Positions 42,682 through 51,194 of a DNA stretch of 64,000 nucleotides are shown here, one piece after another; the first letter of the stretch is position 1, and every line of letters begins with the position of its first letter. A program made the position numbers and the translations under genes. The DNA comes from Citrobacter sp. Marseille-Q6884. GTDB lineage: Bacteria; Pseudomonadota; Gammaproteobacteria; Enterobacterales; Enterobacteriaceae. The stretch spans positions 186,001 through 250,000 of the forward strand of contig NZ_CAMDRE010000003.1 in NCBI RefSeq assembly GCF_945906775.1, read 5' to 3'. The notes under the pieces are model-generated. The model was not told the origin of the DNA. It did no database searches and worked only from the letters and a program-made list of their open reading frames with translations.

Positions 42682-43503
42682 ATGAAAAGCGTTCTGAAGT
42701 GGGTAGGAGCCAAACACAACATTATGGCAAGTCTTAAGCATGTACTACCGAAAGGTGGTCGGCTTATTGAGCCCTTTGGCGGTTCAGGCGCTGTAATGAT
42801 GAATACGAATTACCCAGAATACATTTTGGCCGATATTAATAGCGACCTGATCGATACATACCAGAGTATTTTTAAGTCGCCTGAAAAGGTACTTTCTGAG
42901 CTTAAACGCCTTTACTGTCTCGGGCGTTCTGAGGACGCCTATTATGAGCTGCGAAGCCAGTTCAATAATCATGATAGTGCAAGTGACACTCAAGCTGCTC
43001 TGTTTATCTATCTGAATAGGTTTGGCCATCGCGGACTATGCCGATACAACCGGAAAGGCATCTTTAACGTCCCCTGGGGTTATTACGCCAACCCCTATCT
43101 CCCAGAGACAGAGTTATACGCAATGGCTGAGAAAATGTCCTCAGCAACTTTACTTTGCGCCAGCTTCCAGACCACGCTATCAATGGCCCGCCCGGGTGAT
43201 GTGGTGTATTGCGACCCACCATATGTTAATCCCGGCAGATTCACGGCTTACCATGCCAGCGGTTTTACACCCGCTATGCAGATTGAGCTTACCAAACTGC
43301 TCCAGTTGCTGCCTGAACGCGGGGTTCATGTCATCGCATCATGCCACGATGCGCCTGATATTCGTGAGCTTTATCAAGCCTTCGCTATTCATGGTGTGAC
43401 TGCCCGGAGAAGCATATTTAAAGGCAGCGGGGATGGGAAAAAAGCTTCAGAAATCTTCGCGGTCAAATTAGCGGATAACTCGAAAAAGGGAGCTGCGGCA
43501 TGA
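42682..43503 (+). CDS. Dam-family adenine-N6 DNA methyltransferase
   Basis: 273 residues from MKSVLKWVGAKHNIMASLKH. A class D12 layout: KWVGAK and EPFGGSGAVMMN (SAM binding) first, then the catalytic DPPYVNPGRFTAYH. It probably methylates GATC-like sites. TGGAGCC precedes this ATG, and 23 upstream in-frame codons are unlikely to be used. Its stop overlaps the next start (ATGA). Confidence 0.9.
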   Translation: MKSVLKWVGAKHNIMASLKHVLPKGGRLIEPFGGSGAVMMNTNYPEYILADINSDLIDTYQSIFKSPEKVLSELKRLYCLGRSEDAYYELRSQFNNHDSASDTQAALFIYLNRFGHRGLCRYNRKGIFNVPWGYYANPYLPETELYAMAEKMSSATLLCASFQTTLSMARPGDVVYCDPPYVNPGRFTAYHASGFTPAMQIELTKLLQLLPERGVHVIASCHDAPDIRELYQAFAIHGVTARRSIFKGSGDGKKASEIFAVKLADNSKKGAAA

Positions 43504-43730
43504 AACGCTTCCATTGTTCTGAAAAGCTGCATAACCCAGAGACTGAGAAATTTTGTCAGGATATCGCCGAACAATATCGGACAGCACCTGATATTGCCGT
43601 GGCGCAGTTTAAACAAGTGCTGAGCTCTAAGCCTCTAACTTACTGGGAGTGTGTCGTGATCCGCGAGCGTGTCTCTGACCTTATTAAAATTAATCAAGCA
43701 ACAGCTGAGGGCCACGATGAGCCAATTTAA
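43500..43730 (+). CDS. Unknown 76-aa protein coupled to the methylase
   Basis: 76 residues from MKRFHCSEKLHNPETEKF, starting inside the methylase stop (ATGA) and overlapping the rdgC-like gene by 14 bp. Helical, with one Cys near each end. It links dam and rdgC into one operon. No function known. Confidence 0.6.
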   Translation: MKRFHCSEKLHNPETEKFCQDIAEQYRTAPDIAVAQFKQVLSSKPLTYWECVVIRERVSDLIKINQATAEGHDEPI

Positions 43731-44700
43731 ACCCAAAAGCCTTGTAGTCTACCGCATCCAAAAAGCTCTGGAATTAGACAAGCTGGATGAACAGTTAAGT
43801 GAGTTGAAATACACTCCCTGCGGGCCTAATGATATGGCACGGTCAGGATGGATCCCGCCATTGGGTGAAGATGTCGAGCTGTTAAAGCATGAGTCGAATA
43901 ATCTCATTCTTCTGACTGTTAAGCACGAATCGAAAATACTTCCTCCCGCGACCATCAAAGAAATTGTGCGAACCCGGGTTCAGAAACTGGAGAAAGAGCA
44001 AAACCGCAGGCTAAAGAAAATGGAGATCCAGGCCGTCAACGATGCCGTGCTCGCTGAGCTCATACCAAAGGCTTTCAGCAAATACAGCACTACAAACATT
44101 TGGGTGGATACTAAATCACGTCTACTGCTTGTTGAGACCACCAGCCATAAAAAAGCAGATGATGTAACAGCTTTGCTACGTAAAACTATTGGCTCACTTC
44201 CAATTATCCCATTCACGCTGGAAACGCCGGTAGAACTGACGTTAACAGAGTGGGTCAAAACAGGAAGTCTGCCGCCTGGCCTAGCTTTATGCGACGAAGC
44301 CACGCTCAAAGATGTGCTCGAAAACGGGGGGGTCGTTACAACAAAACGCCAGGATTTGATATGTGATGAGATCGCTCATCACATCGAGGCCGGAAAGCTT
44401 GTGACAAAGGTTGCACTGGGCTGGATGAACCAGATGTTTTTCATCCTGAATGACAATTTCATCTTTTCACGACTGACCTTTACGGAAGAACTTATTGAAC
44501 AGAACGATGACATTTCGCCAGAAGATCACGCCCAAAGATTTGATGCCGATTTCGTTTTGTTTACCTCTGTTGTTATGGAGGTTCTGGACACAATGATAAA
44601 AGCCCTCGGGGGTGAAAGCCCAGGACTCATCACAACGCCGTCAGACGAACAACAAGGTGTCGCGGCAGAAGCCAAACAACCAGAAAAAACCTTCCATTAA
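43717..44700 (+). CDS. rdgC: RdgC-family recombination-associated nucleoid protein
   Basis: 327 residues from MSQFKPKSLVVYRIQKAL. It follows RdgC from end to end: LKYTPCGPNDMARSGWIPPLG, then IELTLTEWV-like VELTLTEWVKTGS, the HHIEAGKLVTKVAL helix and AQRFDADFVLFT. RdgC forms a ring around DNA and limits RecA access and exonucleases. The C terminus is ~25 residues longer than in E. coli. CTGAGGG precedes the ATG. Confidence 0.92.
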   Translation: MSQFKPKSLVVYRIQKALELDKLDEQLSELKYTPCGPNDMARSGWIPPLGEDVELLKHESNNLILLTVKHESKILPPATIKEIVRTRVQKLEKEQNRRLKKMEIQAVNDAVLAELIPKAFSKYSTTNIWVDTKSRLLLVETTSHKKADDVTALLRKTIGSLPIIPFTLETPVELTLTEWVKTGSLPPGLALCDEATLKDVLENGGVVTTKRQDLICDEIAHHIEAGKLVTKVALGWMNQMFFILNDNFIFSRLTFTEELIEQNDDISPEDHAQRFDADFVLFTSVVMEVLDTMIKALGGESPGLITTPSDEQQGVAAEAKQPEKTFH

Positions 44701-44711
44701 AGGGCTGAGAG

Positions 44712-45438
44712 ATGATTACAGCTACAGAACTCCAAGAGTTATCACGCCAGGTTGAAAATGCTAACATTGCCCGAGCCCTGGCAGTTAAAGAGTTGGTTAA
44801 AGAGACAAGAGATCGTCAGTTTTCATTGTGGGCGCTATTTATTGGTCTCTTCAGAGAGACACCGGCGCGAAAAAAGCTGAACGAATGTGAATTGCATCTT
44901 AACCTGCTGCTGCCAAAATGCAGGAGCATCTTTCTTCAATACGTAGTTATGTCCTCGTTGGAAGAAATTTCGAAATCACCAGATTGTGAGATTTATCAGC
45001 ATCTAGTCAACTGCTGGAAAGAAGCTCAGATAAAATATAACGAGTCAGGCAGACGACTCAAACTTGCAGAAAATGCCCGTGAACTATTAAAAACAGCAAA
45101 GGATGAATGTAATAGTGCTTCCACAACTGAATTTCTGGATATGGTTACTACCAGTAAAGCAATATCCATACTTTCAGCAATAGACACATCCTCTGCGAGT
45201 AGTTCGTTAAAGAGAGCTATGGGTGCGCTTAAGCGATTAGCAGATGAAATGCCTGCCCGGCAATCACCTATTGATTCAAATTTACCAGATGACACGCTTG
45301 ATCTGTTTGTCGATCTGACTATAAATCCTGTTATCGATATTCTCTCCTGGTTAAATATTGAAAAGCTGGATAATGCCGAAGTGCAGTGCAGCAAAGCCTT
45401 AAAGAAACTTCAGACGTTATTAGGACAACTGGGTGCTG
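44712..45438 (+). pseudogene. Unknown protein, 5' part, split by an IS3-family element
   Basis: 242 codons from MITATELQELSRQVENAN, helical throughout with regular heptad-like Leu spacing, so a coiled-coil or helical-bundle protein. The frame is cut at LGQLGA by the IS at 45439. Joined to 46664 after one GCTG, it continues EHDLRTKDYQSQ for a total of 879 bp (292 residues). It is the third gene of the dam-rdgC operon. Confidence 0.75.
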
Positions 45439-45467
45439 TGACCTGCCCCCACGATTAGATACAACAC

Positions 45468-46301
45468 TCAGTTAGTAACGTCGGAATCTTCATTCTCAGA
45501 ATGACCCTTTCTCCAGCCCGCTGCAAATTCAGACGGTGTCTGATAATTCAGCGTGGAGTGCGGGCGGCATTCGTTATAATCCTGCCGCCAGTCATTAATA
45601 ATTTTCCTGGCATGAACGATATCGCTGAACCAGTGCTCATTCAAACATTCATCGCGAAATCGTCCGTTAAAGCTCTCAATAAATCCGTTCTGCGTTGGCT
45701 TGCCCGGCTGGATTAAGCGCAACTCAACACCATGCTCAAAGGCCCATTGATCCAGTGCACGGCAAGTGAACTCCGGCCCCTGGTCAGTTCTTATCGTCGC
45801 CGGATAGCCTCGAAACAGTGCAATGCTGTCCAGAATACGCGTGACCTGAACGCCTGAAATCCCAAAGGCAACAGTGACCGTCAGGCATTCCTTTGTGAAA
45901 TCATCGACGCAGGTAAGACACTTGATCCTGCGACCGGTGGAAAGTGCGTCCATGACGAAATCCATCGACCAGGTCAGATTGGGCGCCGCCGGACGGAGCA
46001 GCGGCAGACGTTCTGTTGCCAGCCCTTTACGACGTCTTCTGCGTTTTACGCCCAGGCCACTGAGGTGATAAAGCCGGTACACGCGCTTATGATTAACATG
46101 AAGCCCTTCACGGCGCAGCAACTGCCAAATACGACGGTAGCCAAAACGCCTGCGCTCCAGTGCCAGCTCAGTGATGCGCCCTGATAAATGCGCATCAGCA
46201 GCCGGACGGTGAGCCTCATAGCGGCAGGTCGACAGGGATAAACCTGTAAGCCTGCAGGCACGACGTTGCGACAGACCGGTCGCATCACACATCAACATCA
46301 C
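45468..46301 (-). CDS. IS3-family transposase OrfB
   Basis: 277 residues with the integrase core: WSMDFVMDAL (first Asp), RTDQGPEFTC (second Asp) and GFIESFNGRFRDEC (Glu). Normally expressed as an OrfAB fusion by programmed -1 frameshift. Confidence 0.93.
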   Translation of the reverse strand: MMLMCDATGLSQRRACRLTGLSLSTCRYEAHRPAADAHLSGRITELALERRRFGYRRIWQLLRREGLHVNHKRVYRLYHLSGLGVKRRRRRKGLATERLPLLRPAAPNLTWSMDFVMDALSTGRRIKCLTCVDDFTKECLTVTVAFGISGVQVTRILDSIALFRGYPATIRTDQGPEFTCRALDQWAFEHGVELRLIQPGKPTQNGFIESFNGRFRDECLNEHWFSDIVHARKIINDWRQDYNECRPHSTLNYQTPSEFAAGWRKGHSENEDSDVTN

Positions 46302-46324
46302 GGCTTCCCGCTTCTGGTCTGTCG

Positions 46325-46588
46325 TCAGTACTTTCGCCCAAGAGCCACCTGAAGCGCCTCTTTATCCAGCATGGCTTCGGCAAGCAGCTTCTTGAGTCTG
46401 GTGTTCTCTTCCTCAAGCGACTTCAGGCGCTTAACTTCAGGCACCTCCATACCGCCATACTTCTTACGCCAGGTGTAAAACGTGGCATCGGAAATGGCAT
46501 GCTTGCGGCAGAGTTCACGGGCGGGTACCCCAGCTTCGGCTTCGCGGAGAATACTGATGATCTGTTCGTCGGAAAAACGCTTCTTCAT
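46325..46588 (-). CDS. IS3-family transposase OrfA
   Basis: 87 residues: helix-turn-helix (ELCRKHAISDATFYTWRKK) and leucine zipper (LKSLEEENTRLKKLLAEAML). Binds the IS ends. Confidence 0.93.
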   Translation of the reverse strand: MKKRFSDEQIISILREAEAGVPARELCRKHAISDATFYTWRKKYGGMEVPEVKRLKSLEEENTRLKKLLAEAMLDKEALQVALGRKY

Positions 46589-46663
46589 GGGGATGTCCTC
46601 ATGTGGCTTATGAAGACATTACTAACATCGGGGTGTACTAATCAACGGGGAGCAGGTCAGCTG

Positions 46664-46815
46664 AGCATGATTTGAGAACTAAGGATTATCAATCTCAATT
46701 AGATACGCTTAAGAGAATTGAACAACCATACATCAAAAAGGTGATGCGGCATATACCCGAAAATATGAAGTTCAAGGAGCCTGAGTATCTCCAGACTATA
46801 GGAATGAACCCATGA
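46664..46815 (+). pseudogene. Unknown protein, 3' part of the gene split by the IS3-family element
   Basis: 50 codons continuing the frame of 44712-45438, ending YLQTIGMNP at a stop that overlaps the next ATG (ATGA). Basic with an IKKVMRHIPENMKF segment. Confidence 0.7.
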
Positions 46816-47414
46816 CTCTAAAATATATAATCGCTCTCGCAATATTTCTGACATTTGTGTGCTTTGCAGCTTTCATACTTATCTACGCGAGTCGAACAAA
46901 ACGAGAACAACAACAAACTCAGCAACCTTTGGACGAGCATGATCAGCAGGCAGATATTAATGCCGATGCCGACGAGAACGCCGCACTTGATGGGTTGAGC
47001 GAGTACTTCATCAAAAAAAATTCGATATTGCCAAAAGTCCTGATGGATCTTTATGTGCGCTTGAGTGCGGTGTTCAATGGTCAGTACATTATCGCACCCC
47101 AGGTGCTTGCCCGGGACTTAGTAGAGCTGGAGCTCGAAGATGAACCGGTTGCCCCGGTTGACGTACTTCAGGCGCAACAGTACGCAGATGAATTCGTGTT
47201 CGATTTTGTTCTCTCCGATGCGCATACCGGGGAACTAGTGCTAGCAATGATCAATGAAGATGCTATCAGCGCTCAGCCTGAAGGAGAGTTCATTATTGCC
47301 CTTTTTAAAAGAACTCACATTCCTGTCTTTCGCTATGAAACGTTGTCAGGCTTGGACGATAACGCCCTGGCAGTCAACATCGCTGAATCAATAGACGATG
47401 GCCGATTCTCTTAG
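46812..47414 (+). CDS. Membrane-anchored DUF2726-like protein
   Basis: 200 residues: a membrane anchor at ~5-25 (IIALAIFLTFVCFAAFILIY), an acidic/Gln-rich linker, then a domain from ~60 with FDFVLSDAHTGELVLAMINED and KRTHIPVFRYETL. The layout matches DUF2726, a nuclease-like fold, but the acidic and lysine residues for catalysis are not all evident. Translationally coupled to the split gene upstream. Confidence 0.55.
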   Translation: MTLKYIIALAIFLTFVCFAAFILIYASRTKREQQQTQQPLDEHDQQADINADADENAALDGLSEYFIKKNSILPKVLMDLYVRLSAVFNGQYIIAPQVLARDLVELELEDEPVAPVDVLQAQQYADEFVFDFVLSDAHTGELVLAMINEDAISAQPEGEFIIALFKRTHIPVFRYETLSGLDDNALAVNIAESIDDGRFS

Positions 47415-47432
47415 TTCCACAAGGAATTTATT

Positions 47433-47861
47433 ATGTCTCTGTCAAAAAAACAAAGAATAGTACTGAGGGCTAAATTTGGTGGTCGATGTGCATATTGTGG
47501 CGAGGTACTGAAAGAAAAAGGTTGGCACGCTGATCACGTAGAACCTGTGCTAAGGAAATCCGTCCAGGATATGCAAGCTGCGGCCAGAGGGAAATTTAAG
47601 CTTAAGGCTACCGGTGAAGTGTTTAATGAAAGTGCCAACTGCTTAGAAAATCTTTTCCCAGCCTGTGCGCCCTGCAATCTGCTCAAAACAACATATTCAC
47701 TGGAAATGTTCCGCAAACAAATAAGTTTACAGGTTGAAAGGGCACGGAAGAGTAGTATGAATTTCAGAACGGCAGAAAGATTCGGCCAGATAAGCATTGT
47801 AGAGAAACCCATTGTTTTCTGGTTTGAACAGTATTCAGAGAAAAATGGTGCTATCAAATAA
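47433..47861 (+). CDS. HNH endonuclease
   Basis: 142 residues. Zinc ligands in CAYCGEVL and CAPCNLLK frame the HNH core (ADHVEPV, ENLFPACAPCN). The N-terminal SKKQRIVLRAKFGGRCAYC is typical. The insert of ~30 residues between ADHVEPV and NLFPAC is longer than average. The target is unknown; it may act in plasmid competition or defence. Confidence 0.85.
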   Translation: MSLSKKQRIVLRAKFGGRCAYCGEVLKEKGWHADHVEPVLRKSVQDMQAAARGKFKLKATGEVFNESANCLENLFPACAPCNLLKTTYSLEMFRKQISLQVERARKSSMNFRTAERFGQISIVEKPIVFWFEQYSEKNGAIK

Positions 47862-47902
47862 ACGACTAATTTAACATTATCATGGCGCGTATCGCGCACT
47901 GC

Positions 47903-47930
47903 TTCGTCAAATATTCAGCCGTGATAATAT
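47903..47930 (+). promoter_or_regulatory. TTCGTC-type promoter
   Basis: TTCGTC (47903-47908), a 16-bp spacer, TAATAT (47925-47930), 29 bp before the start. Confidence 0.55.
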
Positions 47931-47958
47931 TGTTTAGTAGGCCCATTACGGAGCGTAT

Positions 47959-48441
47959 ATGACTAATCATACAAACTGGACTGGAGACCTGACCGAAGGC
48001 GCAACTATATTTGTAGCCACACCAGATGGCCAGCTCAGCAAATGTAGAGTCGAGTCCGTTCGAGACCGACATTTCTCGGTCGAGGGTATTGAACGTGAAT
48101 TCGATAAGTTGAATGCCTGCTCAGTTGATGGGTTACTACACTCTTACCCCGACGATTTCGAGTCGAGGGAGTTATTTGGTCTGTGCCAGCAAAAAAACAG
48201 GCTCAAGTCTCTGCAAATTGATTCATTATCGTTACAGCAAGTCCAGTACATGCTGGCTGGCCTGGAACTTGCCAGGAAGAGATATGGATACCAGTACCGA
48301 GGCAGCAAAGCCGTAGATACCAATCAGAAGGGTAGACTGGCCATGAGCATTGATGATTCGCTTCACCCAATTCAGATCGCTTATATACTGGCAGGTTTAA
48401 AATTATCTCTCCTTCAAACAGAGGTGAACCATGACTGCTAA
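47959..48441 (+). CDS. Unknown 160-aa protein with an internal repeat
   Basis: 160 residues from MTNHTNWTGDLTEGATI. The C-terminal half contains two similar helices, LSLQQVQYMLAGLELARKR and LHPIQIAYILAGLKLSLLQ, an internal repeat. The N-terminal part is strand-rich (ATIFVATPDGQLSKC), perhaps a small SH3-like domain. It overlaps the next gene by 11 bp. Confidence 0.6.
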   Translation: MTNHTNWTGDLTEGATIFVATPDGQLSKCRVESVRDRHFSVEGIEREFDKLNACSVDGLLHSYPDDFESRELFGLCQQKNRLKSLQIDSLSLQQVQYMLAGLELARKRYGYQYRGSKAVDTNQKGRLAMSIDDSLHPIQIAYILAGLKLSLLQTEVNHDC

Positions 48442-48871
48442 CCAACGTAAACGTCCTTCGCGTAACAATCGAGCTGTCCAGTTAACGTCCGAGCAGCTGG
48501 TAGAAGCGAAGACGCTTGACCTGAAAGCCCACCATTCGTTTAAAAACCTTATGGGTCTTGCTGCAATCAGTGTCGTGGTGTTTGTCTGTCTTGGCTCCTT
48601 GATCCATAAACAACGCTCAGTAATGAACGAATGGGACCTGGGTGAAGTGATCAGAGGCGTTGATTTGAAAGCCGGAACCCTCGCAAAAAACAACTTTTTC
48701 ATCACCAACAAAGGGCAGTTTGAAGCAAGTGGCGTTACAGTGTCACTTACGGGTACAAAACTGAAATTACAGCAGCATCAGGACGGAAAATATTACGTTT
48801 GTAATTCTGCAACAGGTGATTGTGTTCTGGTATCCGATGTACAAGCTGAAAAAATTCGTGACCAGCTGTAG
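48431..48871 (+). CDS. Single-pass membrane protein of unknown function
   Basis: 146 residues from MTANQRKRPSRNNRAVQ with a basic N terminus, one membrane helix (~42-60, MGLAAISVVVFVCLGSLI) and a C-terminal extracytoplasmic beta-rich domain with a Cys pair (YVCNSATGDCV). No family recognised. Confidence 0.6.
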   Translation: MTANQRKRPSRNNRAVQLTSEQLVEAKTLDLKAHHSFKNLMGLAAISVVVFVCLGSLIHKQRSVMNEWDLGEVIRGVDLKAGTLAKNNFFITNKGQFEASGVTVSLTGTKLKLQQHQDGKYYVCNSATGDCVLVSDVQAEKIRDQL

Positions 48872-48922
48872 CGAGGGGAAAATATCGGTTACTGTCACCG
48901 GTAACCGAAGGAACCTTCGTAT

Positions 48923-49507
48923 ATGTCACGACAAGAAGCCGCAACGCAGTTATTTATGTCTGCACCACCAGCAAGTATTGATGTCGTTATTGAGCAGCTG
49001 GAAAGGGACGCTCAAGCAGCCGGTATCGATATCCATACAATCTCTGTAATGGCCAGCCTGTTACGTGATCGAATAGAAGCATACAGTGACGTGCTTAAAA
49101 TCGAGCCTGAGCGGGTGATACACGCACTTGAGGTACTGCGAGGTACGGAAGTGCCGTGGGCTTTTTACACTCCGTCCAGGCTACCTGAGCTTGAAGATGT
49201 TCATTGCTGGGAAACTCCTCACGATTTTGACCAAGACCTAGGTGAACACCAGCTGCGGCGCTATATTTGCCCTAAATGCGAGCATGAATCAACCGACCCA
49301 ATGCGCTGCACGGCTGGCCATGCTCCTGGAGTTAACCAGTATCCTGAAAGCTGTGATGCCACTATCTGGAATTCGCCCGATTCTTGGGATAGTATTAACC
49401 CTATAATAAAATTAATTATCAAATCTACGTTCCTGGCTGACCTGACTGTTCATACAATCTTCTATCCGAAAGGGTTGAAGCTTCCTGAAATTCAGGACGT
49501 TGAGTAG
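48923..49507 (+). CDS. Unknown 194-aa protein with a Cys/His metal site
   Basis: 194 residues from MSRQEAATQLFMSAPPAS. ICPKCEHESTDPMRCTAGH (about residues 113-131) gives a CxxC...C...H zinc-knuckle pattern. The N-terminal half is helical, with DVVIEQLERDAQ. No function assigned. A clear terminator follows. Confidence 0.6.
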   Translation: MSRQEAATQLFMSAPPASIDVVIEQLERDAQAAGIDIHTISVMASLLRDRIEAYSDVLKIEPERVIHALEVLRGTEVPWAFYTPSRLPELEDVHCWETPHDFDQDLGEHQLRRYICPKCEHESTDPMRCTAGHAPGVNQYPESCDATIWNSPDSWDSINPIIKLIIKSTFLADLTVHTIFYPKGLKLPEIQDVE

Positions 49508-49551
49508 TCTGCTTCGGGCTCTGTGATCTGATAGTTATATATACCTCATTT

Positions 49552-49579
49552 AAGACCCCTTACTGGGGTCTCTTTTTTT
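49552..49579 (+). terminator. Intrinsic terminator
   Basis: GACCCC / GGGGTC stem with a five-base loop and TTTTTTT tail after a TC. Confidence 0.85.
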
Positions 49580-49648
49580 GGACTTCCGCCGTGCTATGTA
49601 CTTCACGGTATCCCCAAATATCCCGGCTTATGTAGTTCGTCGATTTGC

Positions 49649-49677
49649 TTCGTCACCTGCCATACCTGTCTCATAAT
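49649..49677 (+). promoter_or_regulatory. TTCGTC-type promoter of the DUF4942 gene
   Basis: TTCGTC (49649-49654), a 17-bp spacer, CATAAT (49672-49677), 22 bp before the start. Another TTCGTC is at 49636-49641. Confidence 0.6.
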
Positions 49678-49698
49678 TTCTCTATTTGGAGAAATCTG

Positions 49699-51194
49699 AT
49701 GAACCTACCGACAGCTGTATTAGCGAATAACGATGAAAATGAATCAGACGTCCTCAGCCTTTATGCTAATCCCGTAGACAGTCAAAGTGGCCTCATTGAA
49801 CATGACGGCTTTCAAAAACTAAATGCCATGCGCGATCTGCTGGTGGAATACAACACAACACTGAAGCACATGCAGGCCATGTATGATGCAGTGATGCGGA
49901 ACCGGCATGATGAAGCATGGCGCATGTTCTGTGATTCTTGTGACAATTCCATCAAATATACGCTGGCTGTAGAAAATTTGTTCTGTATAGAACGGGCCCG
50001 CTGTGCTCTCGATGAAAAGTACTGGCAAAAGCTGCTCGATCTGACCGGCGTAAAACCATTTATGCCCACCGAAAGATACGATGACTGGAACGAAGGATTG
50101 AGGGCATGGCGAAAATCATCAGAATCAAATTTTGAGAAGCTTAAGCCTGTACCCTTCAACGAAGAAAGTATCTTTTCTACCGCATTCGCATTGAATGAAG
50201 AGAAAAAAGACTACTTCGCCCAGATGGTTCATGGTGTGTTTGAAAAGCTCTCCGCTCTGCATAAGACTAACCGTGCCCAGGGCTTCAGCAACAAACTCAT
50301 CATAGCCAGCTGCTTACCAAGTAGAGATAACCGCAGATCCTATGACTATCTCAACTATTTTAATGACCTTCGTAAGGTTATTGGACTGATGTATGGACGA
50401 AGCGGTGCTGAGGATGTGAATTCGGCTGCGGTCAAAGAGTACATGATGAGTAACCCTGGCGAATGGGTAAGTATTGATAACGATAGTCTTAAAGTGAAGG
50501 GGTTTATTAACGGCAATGTGCATATCCTGATTGAGGAGGAAACTTGTGACAATCTCAATCTGGTACTATCCCATTTAATGCCAGGCTGCATTCCTCTCGA
50601 TCGCCGATACACCACCGGCCATAACTCCGCAAGAACTGTAAAAACCAATGAATATCGGTCGCAGTTGATATCATTCTCTGCTGTTAACTCCTTAATATCA
50701 TATGCCACTGACCATTTGAACGCGGGCAAACACCTGTCACCGGGGCCGCACACTTTTATCCTGCGGGACAACCAGTCTGTTAGTGAGAAAAAAGAACTGG
50801 TGAACATATGGGAGTCATTGGGTGCTGTCAGAAGATATAGAGAAGTATATGACTTTGACTTTAGCCCCGTTGAAGCATTCAAACTTCTGGCATTACATGG
50901 TTCTATACCTGACCGCTATACGCACCAGTTCTATGCAACGGTCGGAGAACTCCAGAAACGAGCAATTGATGAATGTATGGTGGCTTCAGGTATGCGTTTG
51001 CTGGAACCGAATATCGGTCTTGGTGCGCTACTGAAAGGGTTACCAGAGGGGGTGGATGTTACTGGTTTTGATATACACCCCGCAGCTGTTGCAATTACTG
51101 GCCTGCGCTGGAACGTCACCCTTAATGATTTTCTATTGGTCAAGCCTGAAAATACCGGCTTGTTTGAAAGAATTCTGATGAATCCTCCATTTAG
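49699..51194 (+). pseudogene. DUF4942 protein with adenine-methyltransferase domain, 3' end removed by IS5-type copy 4
   Basis: 498 residues from MNLPTAVLANNDENESD (TTGGAG upstream). The N-terminal ~300 residues are the DUF4942 region. From ~400 a SAM-dependent fold starts: GMRLLEPNIGLGALLKGL (motif I) and FERILMNPPF (motif IV, N6-adenine type). The gene ends at the NPPF motif because copy 4 begins at 51195. The C-terminal ~80-150 residues expected for this family are not elsewhere in the window. Confidence 0.82.

Larger units (their letters stand above)
45439..46659 (-). mobile_element. IS3-family (IS407-group) element, 1221 bp
   Basis: Ends TGACCTGCCCCC (45439) and TGACCTGCTCCCC (minus strand, from 46659) form imperfect terminal repeats of the IS407 type. 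The flanking 4 bp GCTG is duplicated (45435-45438 and 46660-46663), so this is a recent, clean insertion into the helical-protein gene. Confidence 0.92.
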
